The position numbers and the translations under genes were made by a program. From Alligator mississippiensis (Eukaryota > Chordata > Crocodylia > Alligatoridae): a DNA stretch of 64,000 nt. The notes below the pieces were generated by a model, which saw only the letters and a list, made by a program, of their open reading frames with translations, did not search any database and was not told the DNA's origin. Position 1 is the first letter of the stretch; each line of letters begins with the position of its first letter. Positions 1 through 11,215 of the stretch are shown here, piece after piece. Location of the stretch: the NCBI RefSeq assembly GCF_030867095.1, contig NC_081824.1, positions 118,366,162-118,430,161 of the forward strand, in the 5' to 3' direction.

Positions 1-528
1 AACTCTTCAGTTACACACATATGCTGTATTTTGAAAACTTCAGAGATAGCACTAGTATATTTTGGATGTACTAACTGTTAGTTTTCCAATACTTCCCCAA
101 GGACATGTCCTTTACAATGAACCCAAAAGTTTATTTTTTCAGATCCGTTTCCCTGACCGTTCAGCCAATTTTATTATAAGTGAACTCCAGATAGCCCCAA
201 CCTCAAAAGAGAAACAATTGAGGGGGGAAAAAAAACAACTGATGTACCTACACAGTTTTAAATTAGGTGATGTTCTGATTTATAGGTAACACATTTTCAT
301 TTTGTACTTTTAGTCAGCAAAGATCTAGCACCCCATAAGGTAAATATTGCCTGTTCAAAAGCTATCACAAAGAAAACATTTAAATAAAAACCTACCAGTT
401 TATAGTGTTGCCAGAAGTAGCTGGCCTAAACCAAAGTTTTTATTTCAGTGTTATCTGTTGTTACTGAAATAACATAGTATTGACATATTGTTGTCTTACC
501 ACTGAATATACATTTAACCTCAACCTAC
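1..528 (-). other. MTFR2: MTFR2 intron, incomplete at left edge
   Basis: This AT-rich stretch lies downstream of MTFR2 coding exon 5 on the minus strand. I see no exon in it that would continue the family's C-terminal part (the conserved motif that follows LRTVER), so the remaining exons must lie beyond the left edge. No repeat recognised. Confidence 0.7.
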
Positions 529-835
529 CTCTCAACAGTTCGCAATTGGACCTTGTTTAGGTCCTTCAAAACATCCATCATACTAGGGACACACTTATTT
601 CTCTGATGTTCAATATCATCAATAATTGTTGATGTAGTCTTCCTTGCAGCACAACGTTGTTTTATAAGCTCAATTGCTGAATTACTGACATCAAAGCCAG
701 AGTGCGGTGGGGGTGGTGGAAGTGGAGGTGAAGGAATTGCAAAGTGACCTGGCAAGATGGACAATGGTGTAGAAGTCATTGTTGGCAGTGGGTAAGATTC
801 ATCGGGAGTGGCAAATGTATTCAAGGCTTCTGAAG
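529..835 (-). CDS. MTFR2: MTFR2 coding exon 5
   Basis: 307 nt; begins in phase with the single G left by exon 4 (residue Ala167) after an AATAG acceptor and ends at AG|GTAGGT. It encodes the proline-rich segment and the MDVLKDLNKVQLRTVER motif, the best conserved C-terminal block of the family. Confidence 0.92.
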
Positions 836-3800
836 CTATTATAATAAAATTAAGCATTATTTGTTTACAGAACAAAAACAAACAAACAAACAAACAAGCC
901 AAGTTAAGAGTAGCTCTGTAGTAAATATAAGATTCTGATCTAGAACGGGCCCTTCTATCTTAAATGTCTGACAAACACTTACCAAAACAGAGTCACTATG
1001 GTGCTTTCATAAATAATTACATAAAAATAAAAACTTAAGGAAAATCATTTAGGCTTCTAAGTAAATCCCCTTAAGAAGCAACAAACTCAAGTTTTCTTAT
1101 GCAACCTCAATTCTGCCTACTTTTATCTCCAATCTTTACACTGAGTAAGGTTAGGTGGCACAGGGGAAAAAACAGCATGTGACCATATAACTAAGAAAAA
1201 TCCATTACAATGGAGATACACAATGTCCAAACAACCCTTCCACATCCTCCCCACTTCTTTGGTGATCCAGTAGCTCCTAGAAATATCAACTGCATTATTT
1301 GTTGCTGCTAAACATAGATCTACTTCCTTAGAATGTTTTTGTTCAGTTACTTTGGCAGCATGCCACATTTTTCCTGACAAGTACAAAAGAAGGGAAATGG
1401 CAATGAAAAATGTATAATTCATCTAAACCTCAACAGAATTTCACACAAGAAAGAAGAGGAACTTCTCTATCCTGAAGTTTTTCTTCCTCCCAAAATACAA
1501 AAGCCTATTGCAAAAAGTGGGGGGGATGAAAAAAAGAAAAAGTAACAAGAATATTTTAGAATGCAGATTATTAGAGAGCTTAGACACAGGATTGCTATTA
1601 GCTTCCTCTATCATTAAAGGTTTTTATATAGGCAATCCATGATATTTGGTACTGAAAATGAACCATATCTCCCATGTGAGAGCACAGTGGTACATATATT
1701 CTAAATCAGTGATACTCAACTTTTTGGCACATTGGGCCACAAGTGGCAGTGGGCCAGTCTGCCTGCCGGGATTGGGTCCCAGAGGCCCAGCACTGCCCCT
1801 GGTATGCTGGGATTGGATCTTGGATTGTCCAGCCTGCAAGGCCTGGGGTTCTCCATGAGTTTGGAAATCTGGCAGCTCCTGCCACTGAGCGCACTTCTGG
1901 GGGGAAGCATGGGGGCACGTGCTCCCCGGATCTGCACAGGGCAAGGGCAGGCTGCCTGCTGCACACTCAGGGCCAGACTGCACCAACCTCTTCCTAGTGG
2001 GGTTCTGGGCCAGGGCTGCACTCTGGGCAGACAGGAGCAGGGAGGGGCAGGTGGCAGTGGTGCTGAGGGGTAGCTACTGATGGGCTTACAGCCACCCCAA
2101 AATTCACCATAGCCCTCCTCCCAGAGCTGCTGCCGCCCGCCCCGAGTGCAGTCCCAGCCCAGCCCCCCTGCTGGGAAGATGCTGACAGCCCTGGCCCTGA
2201 GCATGCAACCTGCCCTCACCCCATGCACAGAGCTGGGGGACATGTGCTCCCCATGCCTCCCTTGGGAGTGCACGCAGCAGTGGGACCCGCCCTTCCACCC
2301 CCTGGATGAGCTGCCTGCGGCTCTGTCCCGTACCCTGCCCCAGTTGTGCAGAGCCTGCCCCAGCCCCACTCCCTCCCTCACCATGGGGCCTCAATCTCCC
2401 CCATCATACTCCTTCCCACCTCCACACCCCTTCCCCACCCACAAACTTACCAGCCAGACTCTGCTCTTCAACCTGCCAGGATACATTCCTGTTGCGTGCA
2501 TGCTACAGCTGTGAGCATGCACGCAGCATTTCTCAGCGACATTATCGGCCACATCAGCCAAAAAAACCCCCAATTACTGATAATGTCAATTTTCCTTTTA
2601 TCAGTGCCAATATGATATGGACTGATGTATTGGTGCACCCCTAATTGATTACCGTGTCTTGATCCCTGTGCTCCAACAATTGCAGCAATTTGAGCACGAA
2701 GAAGGGTTAGTTCATCTTCAAGTGCAGAAATTTTTTTTATTGCTTCTTCATTCACAAAATTGTCTTGTCCTCTATTCTTTGGAACAGTTGGCATAGAAGT
2801 TGTAGTTGGAGGCACATTACGGTGAACTGCACTTTTTTTCTTTCCCCATGATTCAGCCCTAGAGAACAGAAATGTACTTAAAAACTTCAACTGAATACTA
2901 ACAGTTTTACTTATAACTTAATTCTTTTACCTTTTGGGATAAGTGCACTGTTACTAGCACTAAGAACTGAGATCATCGACTACTGGCAACAGCACCAGGT
3001 TTTGATGTCCATCTACATAATCTTTTATATTACGCTACTTCTTTTTAAGCATTTTAAAGCATTTTTAAAGTCCTATCAAGTCACTCCTTTTGCTGTATCC
3101 CTCAAATAATTGGGTTTGTACCAGAAACAGTGCAATAATGCAGAAACAAGTGACTTCTCATCAGGCTGTATGAGGAAGAAAGTTTCCTACCAAGAAAACT
3201 AAAACTCTGCAAAACAAAAGGAACCTTATGTAGCACAGGGACAGATGTAAGAAGTGCCATAAGATTGTCAGTGCAGTTTGATAAGTTTGATGGGTGCTAA
3301 CAGAATGTTCCTATATCCCTCAAATGAAAAATTGAAACACAACACCTTTAGTTCTTCATTAAAAACATTCATAGGCTCTAGATACTATCAACGACTCCTA
3401 ACTGAAACTATTTCCAAATATCTAGACCATGTCTTATTTGAGACAAAGAAACTTAATATTTACTCATATTTTCCTATGACTTTGCTCTTACAAAGTTCAT
3501 CCAGATCATATTATGTTAAAAAAAGGAACATGGATTTCACGTGTATAGGGTGATTTTTTTGAGGGATTCAGCTGTTGGGGACCAAATAGAGCAAAGTTCC
3601 TTTCTTAAAAGGTACATTATTAAATGATGGGCTACAGAAAAGTGACTACCTTGCCAAAACATACTTTTGAAATCATTTATATGGATCTTTTCAATTATAG
3701 TTTTTAATAAGCAAATGGGCACCTGGTTCCCTAATACATAGGATCTTATCTTTTTCATGACTGCAGAATTTGCCCCTTGCCGCAAAACTGCTACAGAATC

Positions 3801-6800
3801 TCAGCTTTAAAATTTAAACATGATGTTTCTAAACTTCATGGTTGTGGAAATAATCTTGAAATATCAAACAAAAGTGTAAAACGATGCAACTATCACTATC
3901 CTACGTTCAAAAAACCTGAAACAAAGGAGAGATGAGATTAGCTTCATTCACCTCAACCAGGGCCTAGGAGATTTTACAGACAAGGAACTCAGCATTTACC
4001 AAGATGCCATGGAATTCATTGTTTCACTTTAACCAAGCATGCAATATTGTTTTCCTTTTCCCTGTCCTCCTAGGACATATGTGATCTTGCTTACCAGATT
4101 TCCCCATGAAGAGGAAATATGGATGCAGTGTTTCCAATGAGCAGTCCACAGAGCCAAAATAGGGAAAACAATAAACTGGTAAACTAGAGCATGTCAAGAA
4201 TAGCACCAGTCAAGAAGCACAAAGACAAGCCACTTAACTAGCAATTTATCTCTCTGTTTTTCAGTTATTGAGCTTTTCTGTGGAAAGCAAAACAGACCAA
4301 TAAGAATTTGAATACCATGGTAAAAGATGATTAAAGATGCAGTCATTCTTCCACTAACCAAATACAGGCGGGTTTGAACTTTATGCCTTTTGCAGTTTCA
4401 CATCAACAAGCAGGACCAAGATCAGAACACAAATCCATGCCAATATAAACTAGATTTGCAGATGCTCAGTTTTAACTGAGGTATAGGCAGTGACCCGAGA
4501 ACACAAGGCAGTAAGAACACTCAACTTCTAATCTTCATTTAGGCACACCCAGTCCCTAAGTGAGCTTGGAGAGATCATATAAAGGGCCAGAGCCAACCGC
4601 ATTTTTTGGAATTAAAAGTAACTTCATAAACAACACCTGCACTAAATGTCCTCATAATTTGTCATTGTACAATCATATTTTCCTTTGGTAAAAGTAGAGG
4701 AAAGTAAATGAAAGAAAATCTTGAAACAGACTATACACAAAATAAACTTTAAGACTAGATAAACTCCATTTCCCTGGCAGCCATAATAATCTTAGAGATT
4801 TACTTGTAACAATAGTGGCCCAGAAAACCTCTATTTTAAGTTAACAGGGATCTTTCAACATTTTTGCCTCAGCTTTCTCATCTATAAAGGTCTTTATTAC
4901 CTAAAGTGAGGTAGATAAGGATAATCTCATGGGAGTGTTTGAGGATCGGGTTTCCACATATCTCCACAAAGCTTTAGCAAATGAAACAGATATATGGACA
5001 GAAAGAGAAGGCAAAACCCCAGAATAAAAGAATTCTGAATAGGTGCATGCCATAAAGTGTTAAGCAAAGGGTAGGTAAGCACCGCTGAAAAATAAAGGAA
5101 GCACTACCTTCAAATGCTCAGTCAGAGCCAGATAATTCTCAGTACCAAAGGTTATGGGCCCAACACATCATTTCCAACATAAGTACAAAGGCTTTACTTG
5201 CCTAAATCTAGTAGAAGCTTGTCCCTCATCATTTGCCACCCACAAGATATCACCCAGAGATGGAACTACAAGAGTTGGAGTTGTACTTTTCTCATCATAA
5301 TCCAAGGGATGGACATCTTGAACCAGCTGGAAAAACAACAACAACAACAAAAAAAGAAGTTGTGATGCATGACTAAAATTTAGCCCTGCAAACCAGCCCT
5401 GCAGGCCACATAAGTGGTGCTGGGGCCATAGATCAAGCCATGCACTGCTGGCTGTATTTATTGCCATGACTAGCATTTACGATGACAATTAATGCTGCCA
5501 CCACTCCCCCGCAGCTAAATTTCTGGACCTATGTGCAGTCCAATGGACAGCTCCATGGACTAGACCTGGCTCATGTGCCAGAAATTGAGCCCCACTGGGT
5601 TAAATGATAGATTGAGTTAAATGAAAGACAGCGAACATGCAATATACCATGGTCAAGACCAGAAAAGCTATTAATTCACTTAACACTGAATTATTTAATA
5701 AAGTAAAAAATTAGTACAGCAATAACCCACTTACCTGCAACTGAGGTCTTGGACAAGGTTGTAAAGAGAGAATTGTCCCAAGCTTACGAACAATGCTTCG
5801 AGTAGATCCATACTCCTTTTTTTGCCAAACCAATATAACCTAAAGCAAAAGAAAGAAATCTGACAGTCTAAATCAAAAGATCTTAAAAGTGAATTTTTTT
5901 CAAATTCACACCATAATGCCACATATGATCTGGAGATAAAGACAATATATTGTAACAGATGCATTCTAAGGGTATGGGCAAACATCCACTTGGAGCAGCT
6001 TCAAAACAGGAGAGGGTGTTACTGCTGTAATTGTTGTGTGTGCATGAGCCGGTAGCAATACAAGCGTAGCAAAACCACTCCAACTTTAAACCTGCTTCAG
6101 CCAGGATGGAAGTTGGGGCCATTTAGTTCACTTGTATCATTATGGGATCATACACACGTAACCGTAACAGCTGCTGCCTACTCCTGGCCAGCAGCTCCCT
6201 CTATCCTTTTGAAATCACTCTAAGCCTACATTTGTCCATACCCTAAGAATAACATGAAGGCCAAAGGAAGAAGAATAACCAAACATTCTAGCTTGGGGGT
6301 TACCTTGGAAAGTCTGTTGAAGAAAAGGGTTGGGCAGAACCCCATAAAATCAGTGGTAGGCAACCTTTCCTGGTGCAAGCTAGAGTGACTCACCTCAGGG
6401 CGGAGGGTGGATCCTAAGGCCCACCTGGAGCTGGCACTACTGCCTGTGGAGGCATGAGCAGAGTGCATGCAGCCAAAGCCTTTGCCAAAGCCCCATATTT
6501 GCGAGCCGGATCCAACGGTTCCTTGAGCCAGATCCAACCCAAACACCATAGGTTGCAGACCCCAGTGTTAAATGGGTCAATATAGCCTATTCTTGGATAC
6601 ATATGAACTACTAACAACAGCGTGAAGGGGGATGAGGCAACAAGAAAAATAACTTAAGACATTTAAGATACCTTCAACTGATATTTCCTGATGATAGTAC
6701 GCATATGATGGAAGTACCTCCTTGTAAAGGATGTTGGAGGAAAACAGGTGTCAATCAGATGGCTGATTCTGGCACGGTCTTGACAAGCTACCCACAGAGG

Positions 6801-7954
6801 CATGGCCTTCCAAAAGAGATGGGAGAACTTTAAGGATGTGTAAAACACACAAAAACAAAATTTCTTAGTACACTAGCTACACTAGCATTTTTCTGAAGTT
6901 GAAGTCCCCCAGTGTGGAACATACAATGATACAAATATTGTGATCTAACTTTGGACAGAGATTTGGAAAGAACTTACAGGTGCTTAGCATTTTTTACAAT
7001 TGTGATTTGTGGTGCTACTGGAAATATTCAGCATAGGGCAAACTAGCAAGAGCTGAAATGATGTAGGTTTTCTTGGGTCTACTGTCCTAACATCGAGGTG
7101 GTAAGCCCCTGCAATTCTTATTGAAATCCACTGGAATGCATGCACTCTGTGCCTCATTATCAAGGTCTCTAGCAGAATCAACTCATTGCTATTGGCAAAT
7201 CTTTACATACTAGCTGATACCTGAAGGTGAAGTATATAAAAATAGGTTAAAATATTAAAGGTACATGTATTTAAACAACCATAATTACAGCAGAAGCTCC
7301 ATTATCCGGCACCCATGGGAAATGGGGGGTGCCAGATAACCAAATGTGCCGGTCCAAACCCTCCCGCCATGTCCAGAGCATCCAGATCTCAGATTAACCG
7401 TGCCGCCCCTCCCCTGGTGTCAGTGTGCCAGGGAAAAGGGAGAGGGGGCTCCGCGCAGGCTGCTTTCCTCCGGGCTGTGGGATTTGACAAAACTGGAAGT
7501 CTCACTTCTGGTTTCCTTTTTGCCGCGTCGACTGGCATCAACCAGCATGCCGGTTAATAGAAATTGCCGGTTAATGAAGTGCCAGTTAACGCAGCTTTTA
7601 TTGTATATATGTAAAACTACATTGTATCTGAATATAGTTTTACCAGTAAAATTCTACTTGGGTACAGATACTTGGGTATAATGAAGTCAGTACAGGCAAA
7701 TCTTTTATCTCATCAATAGTGACAGGTTTGGGGGACTGTGAATGAATGAATGGTATAGCTCTTAAATAATTTTGACTAGAGGAGTTTAAAGATAACAGTC
7801 AACTAAATGGCAGGACTTGAATTGTTTGAAATTCTTATTAATCTGAATTCCATTTTAATAAAACATCCACAAAATAAAAAGATACCCTTACCTCATCAGC
7901 TGGCATGCCAAAGTATTCTAGCAGTTGTCTTAGGAAATTCACCAGCAGAGCCAT
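529..7954 (-). CDS. MTFR2: Mitochondrial fission regulator 2 (MTFR2), 5' five coding exons, 3' end outside window
   Basis: MTFR1/MTFR2 family proteins are mitochondrial and promote fission and aerobic respiration; MTFR2 in mammals is a cell-cycle-linked gene. Five coding exons can be joined in phase: 7954-7892, 5839-5735, 5326-5202, 2858-2653 and 835-529, giving about 268 residues of an expected 370-390. The start is the ATG at 7954, giving MALLVNFLRQLLEYFGMP, which matches the family N-terminus. Residues 22-56 carry the family block EYGSTRSIVRKLG. Residues about 84-98 carry GDILWVANDEGQASTRFR. Residues about 133-162 form a coiled coil (EEAIKKISALEDELTLLRAQ). Exon 5 has a proline run ([10 protein letters not shown]) and the conserved MDVLKDLNKVQLRTVER. 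I call MTFR2 rather than MTFR1 because BCLAF1 is next door, as at human 6q23. Exon 3 ends in a GC splice donor, and exon 4's donor abuts a transposon. The 5' exon probably lies in the CpG island near 13.1 kb. Confidence 0.93.
836..1708 (-). other. MTFR2: MTFR2 intron 4, distal part
   Basis: AT-rich intron without recognisable repeats. A (CAAA)n-like run lies near 876-896. The 99-codon open frame at 1123-1422 matches no MTFR exon and has no suitable splice sites, so I treat it as chance. Confidence 0.6.
1709..2643 (-). mobile_element. Composite of hAT-type non-autonomous elements, GC-rich
   Basis: The left part (1709 to about 1885) begins with a hAT-like terminus, CAGTGATACTCAACTTTTTG. The right part (about 1885-2643) is the same GC-rich family as the complete copy at 54396-55487 but in the opposite orientation. 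It shares the AT-rich subterminal stretch and the terminus TAGGGGTGCACCAATA (minus strand, ending at 2643). The two parts do not share termini, so I read this as a truncated copy joined to, or inserted in, an older hAT. The open frames across it follow GC content and are not genes. Confidence 0.7.
2653..2858 (-). CDS. MTFR2: MTFR2 coding exon 4
   Basis: 206 nt, residues about 98-166, with a CTCTAG acceptor. It encodes a basic stretch, a Thr/Pro-rich linker and the coiled-coil block EEAIKKISALEDELTLLRAQ. The donor is G|GTAATC, weak against the GTAAGT consensus, and the hAT end lies 9 nt downstream of the exon. Confidence 0.92.
2859..5201 (-). other. MTFR2: MTFR2 intron 3
   Basis: A 2.3-kb AT-rich intron. 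Short open frames here (3278-3553, 3537-3785, 4024-4206) have no family match. I see no transposon ends or tandem repeats. Confidence 0.7.
5202..5326 (-). CDS. MTFR2: MTFR2 coding exon 3 (GC donor)
   Basis: 125 nt, residues 57-98, TTTTTCCAG acceptor. It encodes the conserved VPSLGDILWVANDEGQAST block. The donor on the minus strand reads TTTAG|GCAAGT, a GC-AG intron with the otherwise perfect AG|GCAAGT context typical of that class. Joining here gives RFR followed by AESWGKKK in phase, matching the family length. Confidence 0.93.
5385..5600. mobile_element. hAT-like fragment
   Basis: A GC-richer island inside an AT-rich intron with 'ccctgcaggccaca' and 'ctcatgtgccagaaattgag' stretches resembling the internal parts of other hAT copies in this window. 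No terminal repeats or target duplication could be defined, so the borders are approximate. Confidence 0.35.
5735..5839 (-). CDS. MTFR2: MTFR2 coding exon 2
   Basis: 105 nt, phase 0 at both ends, residues 22-56, TGCTTTAG acceptor and CAG|GTAAG donor. It contains the family signature EYGSTRSIVRKLG followed by LQPCPRPQLQ. Confidence 0.95.
5975..6240. repeat. Dispersed repeat, same family as 18305-18520
   Basis: The core near 6080-6155 (CCAACTTTAAACC, then TTTAGTTCACTTGTATCAT) is clearly the same as the core near 18378-18450. Both are bordered by 'ggagcag'/'gctgct'-type inverted ends, which suggests a short inverted-repeat DNA element. Class not determined; borders approximate. Confidence 0.5.
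6351..6567. mobile_element. Short hAT-type non-autonomous element
   Basis: 217 bp. The left end CAGTGGTAGGCAACCT and the right end, read on the minus strand, CACTGGGGTCTGCAACCT form imperfect terminal inverted repeats of hAT style. The flanks (cataaaat / ttaaatgg) do not give a clear 8-bp duplication. It lies in MTFR2 intron 1b. Confidence 0.65.
6568..7287 (-). other. MTFR2: MTFR2 intron segment
   Basis: AT-rich intron, nothing recognised. Confidence 0.6.
7288..7603. mobile_element. Tc1/mariner (Tigger/pogo-like) MITE
   Basis: 316 bp flanked by TA on both sides (7286-7287 and 7604-7605). The termini are about 25-bp imperfect inverted repeats: left CAGCAGAAGCTCCATTATCC, right (minus strand) CAATAAAAGCTGCGTTAACT, about 18 of 25 matching. 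The 'attatccggcac' subterminal style is usual for Tigger-type elements. No transposase. Confidence 0.8.
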
Positions 7955-7998
7955 TTACAGAGTAGTTTTAGAATTCAAGCATTAGTCTTATATGTATC
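7892..7998 (-). CDS. MTFR2: MTFR2 coding exon 1 with short 5' UTR
   Basis: Coding part 7954-7892 (21 codons, phase 0, GAG|GTAAGG donor). The likely exon border is the acceptor CAACTCTTCCAG at 7999, leaving 44 nt of 5' UTR. MALLVNFLRQLLEYFGMPADE matches the family N-terminus, so this ATG is the start. Confidence 0.92.
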
Positions 7999-8583
7999 CT
8001 GGAAGAGTTGAGAATACCTATTCTAGAACTGCAAATATAAGAAATCATCACTACAAAACTTATAAAGAAAAGGAGGAAAACCCCAAACAAATACGTCACA
8101 AACCCAAATTCACTCCTGTTTTTAACATTTCATTTAAAATAGGCTCAAGCCTCAGAAGCAGCTGAAGAACCTGAACATTAAAATGCTAGTCCTTTAAATG
8201 TACTACCAGCTCCTCTAACCCTCTGATCCACATCACCTTTTAAAATTAACAAGAACTAAGAACTAAAGAGCATTCAACTACTTATATGGATCTGGGTGTA
8301 ATTAAGGGGCATCTCTGTAAAGGTAGCTGAAAGAAAGATTCATTTGGTTTATTATCAATTAAAAATTATTAAGTCTTACTTAAAACTAGAAGCAAGAGGT
8401 TTTGACGATATCATTTACTGGACTGCTCAACTATCAAAAAAACATTGTTTCTCACATATTTCCTGGACCATCACAACTGCAACACTCTCGCCCTATTATG
8501 GCACAAAGGTACTGTTAGTTTTATTAAAATACATACAATTAAAATTTTAAATGTGGTACCCTTGTAAATTACTATAAAGCCCC
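7999..8583 (-). other. MTFR2: MTFR2 intron 1, proximal part
   Basis: AT-rich; no repeats or exons recognised. Confidence 0.6.
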
Positions 8584-8705
8584 AAGCAATCAGGACTCAT
8601 GGTAGAGATTATATTTTGTATTAGACCAACTAGATTAAAGATATAACCTCTACCATAAACCCTGATTGCTTTTGCCTTGAGACCAATACGGCTACAACCT
8701 AGCTA
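8584..8705 (-). repeat. Penelope-type short repeat with a 31-bp inverted repeat
   Basis: Arms 8584-8614 and 8641-8671 pair at 27 of 31 positions, all four mismatches being transitions. The 26-bp loop contains TTAGACCAAC, also found in the 3' part of the Penelope-like element at 61540-62366. Adjacent on the minus strand is TTGTAGCCGTATTGGTCTC, a sequence that accompanies this repeat type in sauropsids. Confidence 0.55.
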
Positions 8706-9019
8706 TAAAGCCCCAAAATAGTCTTAACAACAATGCAATTCATCTTTGGCCCTGGACAAATGTATGCCTTGGTATAATTTACATCAGTTGTGCAAGATAA
8801 TGAAAACTGTACTAGGATCAGGGACCAGCAGCCCGTAGGTATCCCAGGGCAGCGCTTTGCTTTCACTCTATCCAACCATATCGGGGAGGGGAGGTAATTG
8901 CCTGCTAGCTTTTAACCCAAAGGTAGTCCAGAAAGAAGGCAAGGCAGGGCATTATCTTAGGCTAGAAACAGGCATCACCAAAAGACAGATGTGTCCCAGT
9001 AGAGCTGATGTGCTTCACT

Positions 9020-9135
9020 GGGTGAAAAACGTCACCCACTGTCCCACATGTTGATCTTGTGGGACAAGGTGTAAAGCATGTGTGAAGTGTGTGTGCAAAG
9101 TGTGCATGTGTATGTATGTGAAGTGCATGTGCCAG
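9020..9135. repeat. Two small hairpins followed by a TG-rich simple repeat
   Basis: GGGTGA/TCACCC (9020-9025/9032-9037) and TGTCCCACA/TGTGGGACA (9040-9048/9058-9066) are perfect short inverted repeats. An imperfect (TG)n stretch follows to about 9135. No function can be assigned. Confidence 0.5.
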
Positions 9136-9319
9136 GCGCGGCTGGTGAACTGTGAGGCAGGTCAGGTAGGTGGAGCATCACACTGGGAGCGACCCACCAC
9201 CTTGCTTTTCCCTCCACAACCCAGTGCTGCAGGGAGCAGAAGACCTGGGCGGAAAACTTCCTCCTTGCTGCTTCTCACCCCACTGCTGCCCCAGCAACGT
9301 GAACCTGCACGGACAGTAA

Positions 9320-10740
9320 GTACCCTGAGGACTGGAAAAAGGCCAACATGGTGCCCATTTTTAAGAAGGGGAGAAGGGACGAGTCGGGTAACTTTAGGCC
9401 AGTCAGTCTTACCTCTATCCCTGGGAAAATACTGGAAAAAATCATCAAAGAGCATATTTGTGAAAGTCCAACAGGGGAAACAATGCTGAATGGAAACCAG
9501 CACAGGTTTGTCGCAGGTAGATCCTGCCTGACAAACCTTATAGCCTTTTATGACCAGGTCACACACTGCCACGACACAGGAGCGGAGGCCGATGTCATCT
9601 ACCTGGATTTTAGGAAGGCCTTCAACACAGTATTGCATCCTGTTCTCATAGGGAAGCTAATGAGCTGTGGAATGGACACCTACACAGTTAGGTGGGTGGC
9701 TAAGGGATCGCACCCAGAGTGGTGGTTGACAGATCATTTTCAACCTGGAAGGAGGTGGGCAGTGGGTTCCCACAGGGTTCAGTCCTTGGGCCAGTATTAT
9801 TTAATATCTTCATCAGTGATTTGGATGAGGGTGTGTTGAGCACCTTCTCCAAGTTCACAGATGATACCAAATTATGGGGCAAAGTTAATACACCAGAGGG
9901 CAGGGAGCAGATTCAGGCCGACATGGACAGGTTAAATCAATGGGCAGAACATAATAGGATGCAATTCAACAAAGATAAACATAAGGTACTCCACCTAGGA
10001 AGGAGGAATCCCCAGCACACCTACAGGTTGAGGGATGTCCTCCTCAGCAGCTCAGAGGCTGAAAGATCTTGGAGTCATAGTTGACTCCAAGATGAACATG
10101 AGCTGGCAGTGCAACAAGGCCATCAACAAAGCCAATCACACCTTGTCGTGTATTAGCAGATGCATGACTAACAGATGGAGGGAGGTGATGCTCCCCCTCT
10201 GTGCATCACTAGTCAGGCCACAGGTGGAGTACCGTGTCCAGTTTTTGGCCCCGCACTTCAAGAGGGACACGGAGGATCTGGAAAGGGTTCAGAGGAGGGC
10301 CACCTGCATGATTAGTGGCCTCCGTGAAAGACCCTACGAGGAGAGGTTGAGAGATCTGGATCTCTTCAGCCCATACAAAAGACGGCTGAGAGGTGACCTT
10401 GCGGCCACCTATAAATTTATCAGAGAAAGACAGCAGGGAACTGGGGATATGCTGTTTTCCAGAGCGCCCCAGGGAGTAACTAGGAATTATGGGTGCAAAC
10501 TAGTGGAGAGTAGATTTAGGCTAGACATTAAGAAGAATTTTTTTACAATAAAGGTGGCCAGAGTCTGGAATGGGCTTCCAAAAGAAGTGGTGCTGTCACC
10601 TAACATGGAGGTCTTCAAGAGGCTTGACAATCACTTGGCTGGGGTCATCTGACCTCAGTCCTCTTTTCTGCCAAGGGCAGGGGGTCGGACACAATGATCC
10701 ACTGGGTCCCTTCCAACTCTATAATCTATGAATCTATGAA
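9320..10740 (+). mobile_element. CR1 LINE, 5'-truncated, reverse-transcriptase and 3' end
   Basis: The reading frames give the CR1 ORF2 sequence: PEDWKKANMVPIFKKG at the start, SLTSIPGKILEKIIKEH, then [20 protein letters not shown] and FTDDTKLWG (the RT catalytic FADD-type box, here FTDD). Next come LGVIVDSKMNMSWQCNKAIN and the C-terminal RVWNGLPKEVV ending near 10651. The 3' UTR ends in the CR1-typical octamer repeat CTATGAAT at 10725-10740. The ORF is split across frames near 9680-9780 and 10040-10070 and lacks the endonuclease domain, so it is a dead copy. It lies in MTFR2 intron 1, antisense to that gene. Confidence 0.93.
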
Positions 10741-11215
10741 GGCAGTGAGGGCAGTGGTACAGGGCTGTGCTCCTCAAAGCAGCAACAAGCACAGAAGGTG
10801 AATCACCCGGGCAGCGAAGTGGGTGACAAGCAGCAAGGAATCCTTGTGTGGCCCCACTATGCCCAGCCATGCCAGGTTGCACCCGCTGGCTCCAGAAGCC
10901 CCGAGGGAAGCAGGACGGGAACTCAAGCCCGCAGCCTGTCCCTGCCCCGAGTACAGATCTGGGGGGGGCATGGGTCCCTCCTGCCCCCCGGGAGTATGCA
11001 CAGCAGCAAGGAACTGGCCCTCCCACTCCCCCAGATGAGCCACCCACAGCCCTGTCCTGCTCCTGGCTGGGGCTTGCAGTCACACATTGTGGCCCCAGCC
11101 CCAAGCCCCACTTGGCTGGGCAGCAAGCAGCCCCTTGGCCCTGCCCAGTTCCCTCCCTACAGGGGCCTCAATCCACCTTTCCCCCCACTTACCTGCTAGA
11201 GCTGCTCTGCAGGCT
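10741..11215. mobile_element. GC-rich hAT-family fragment
   Basis: Stretches such as CCCCCAGATGAGCCACCCACA near 11029 match the interior of the complete hAT at 54396-55487 (CCCCCAGATGAGCTGTCCATG) and the copy at 1885-2643. No terminal repeats seen. Open frames here are products of high GC. Confidence 0.5.

Noticed and set aside
1123-1422. 99-codon minus-strand open frame between MTFR2 exons 4 and 5
   Set aside because: Exons 4 and 5 join in phase directly; the frame has no MTFR similarity.
529-7954. Alternative that this gene is MTFR1 and the neighbour is ARMC1 itself
   Set aside because: BCLAF1 lies in the order and orientation of human 6q23, which fits MTFR2. The armadillo gene also differs clearly from ARMC1 in many residues.
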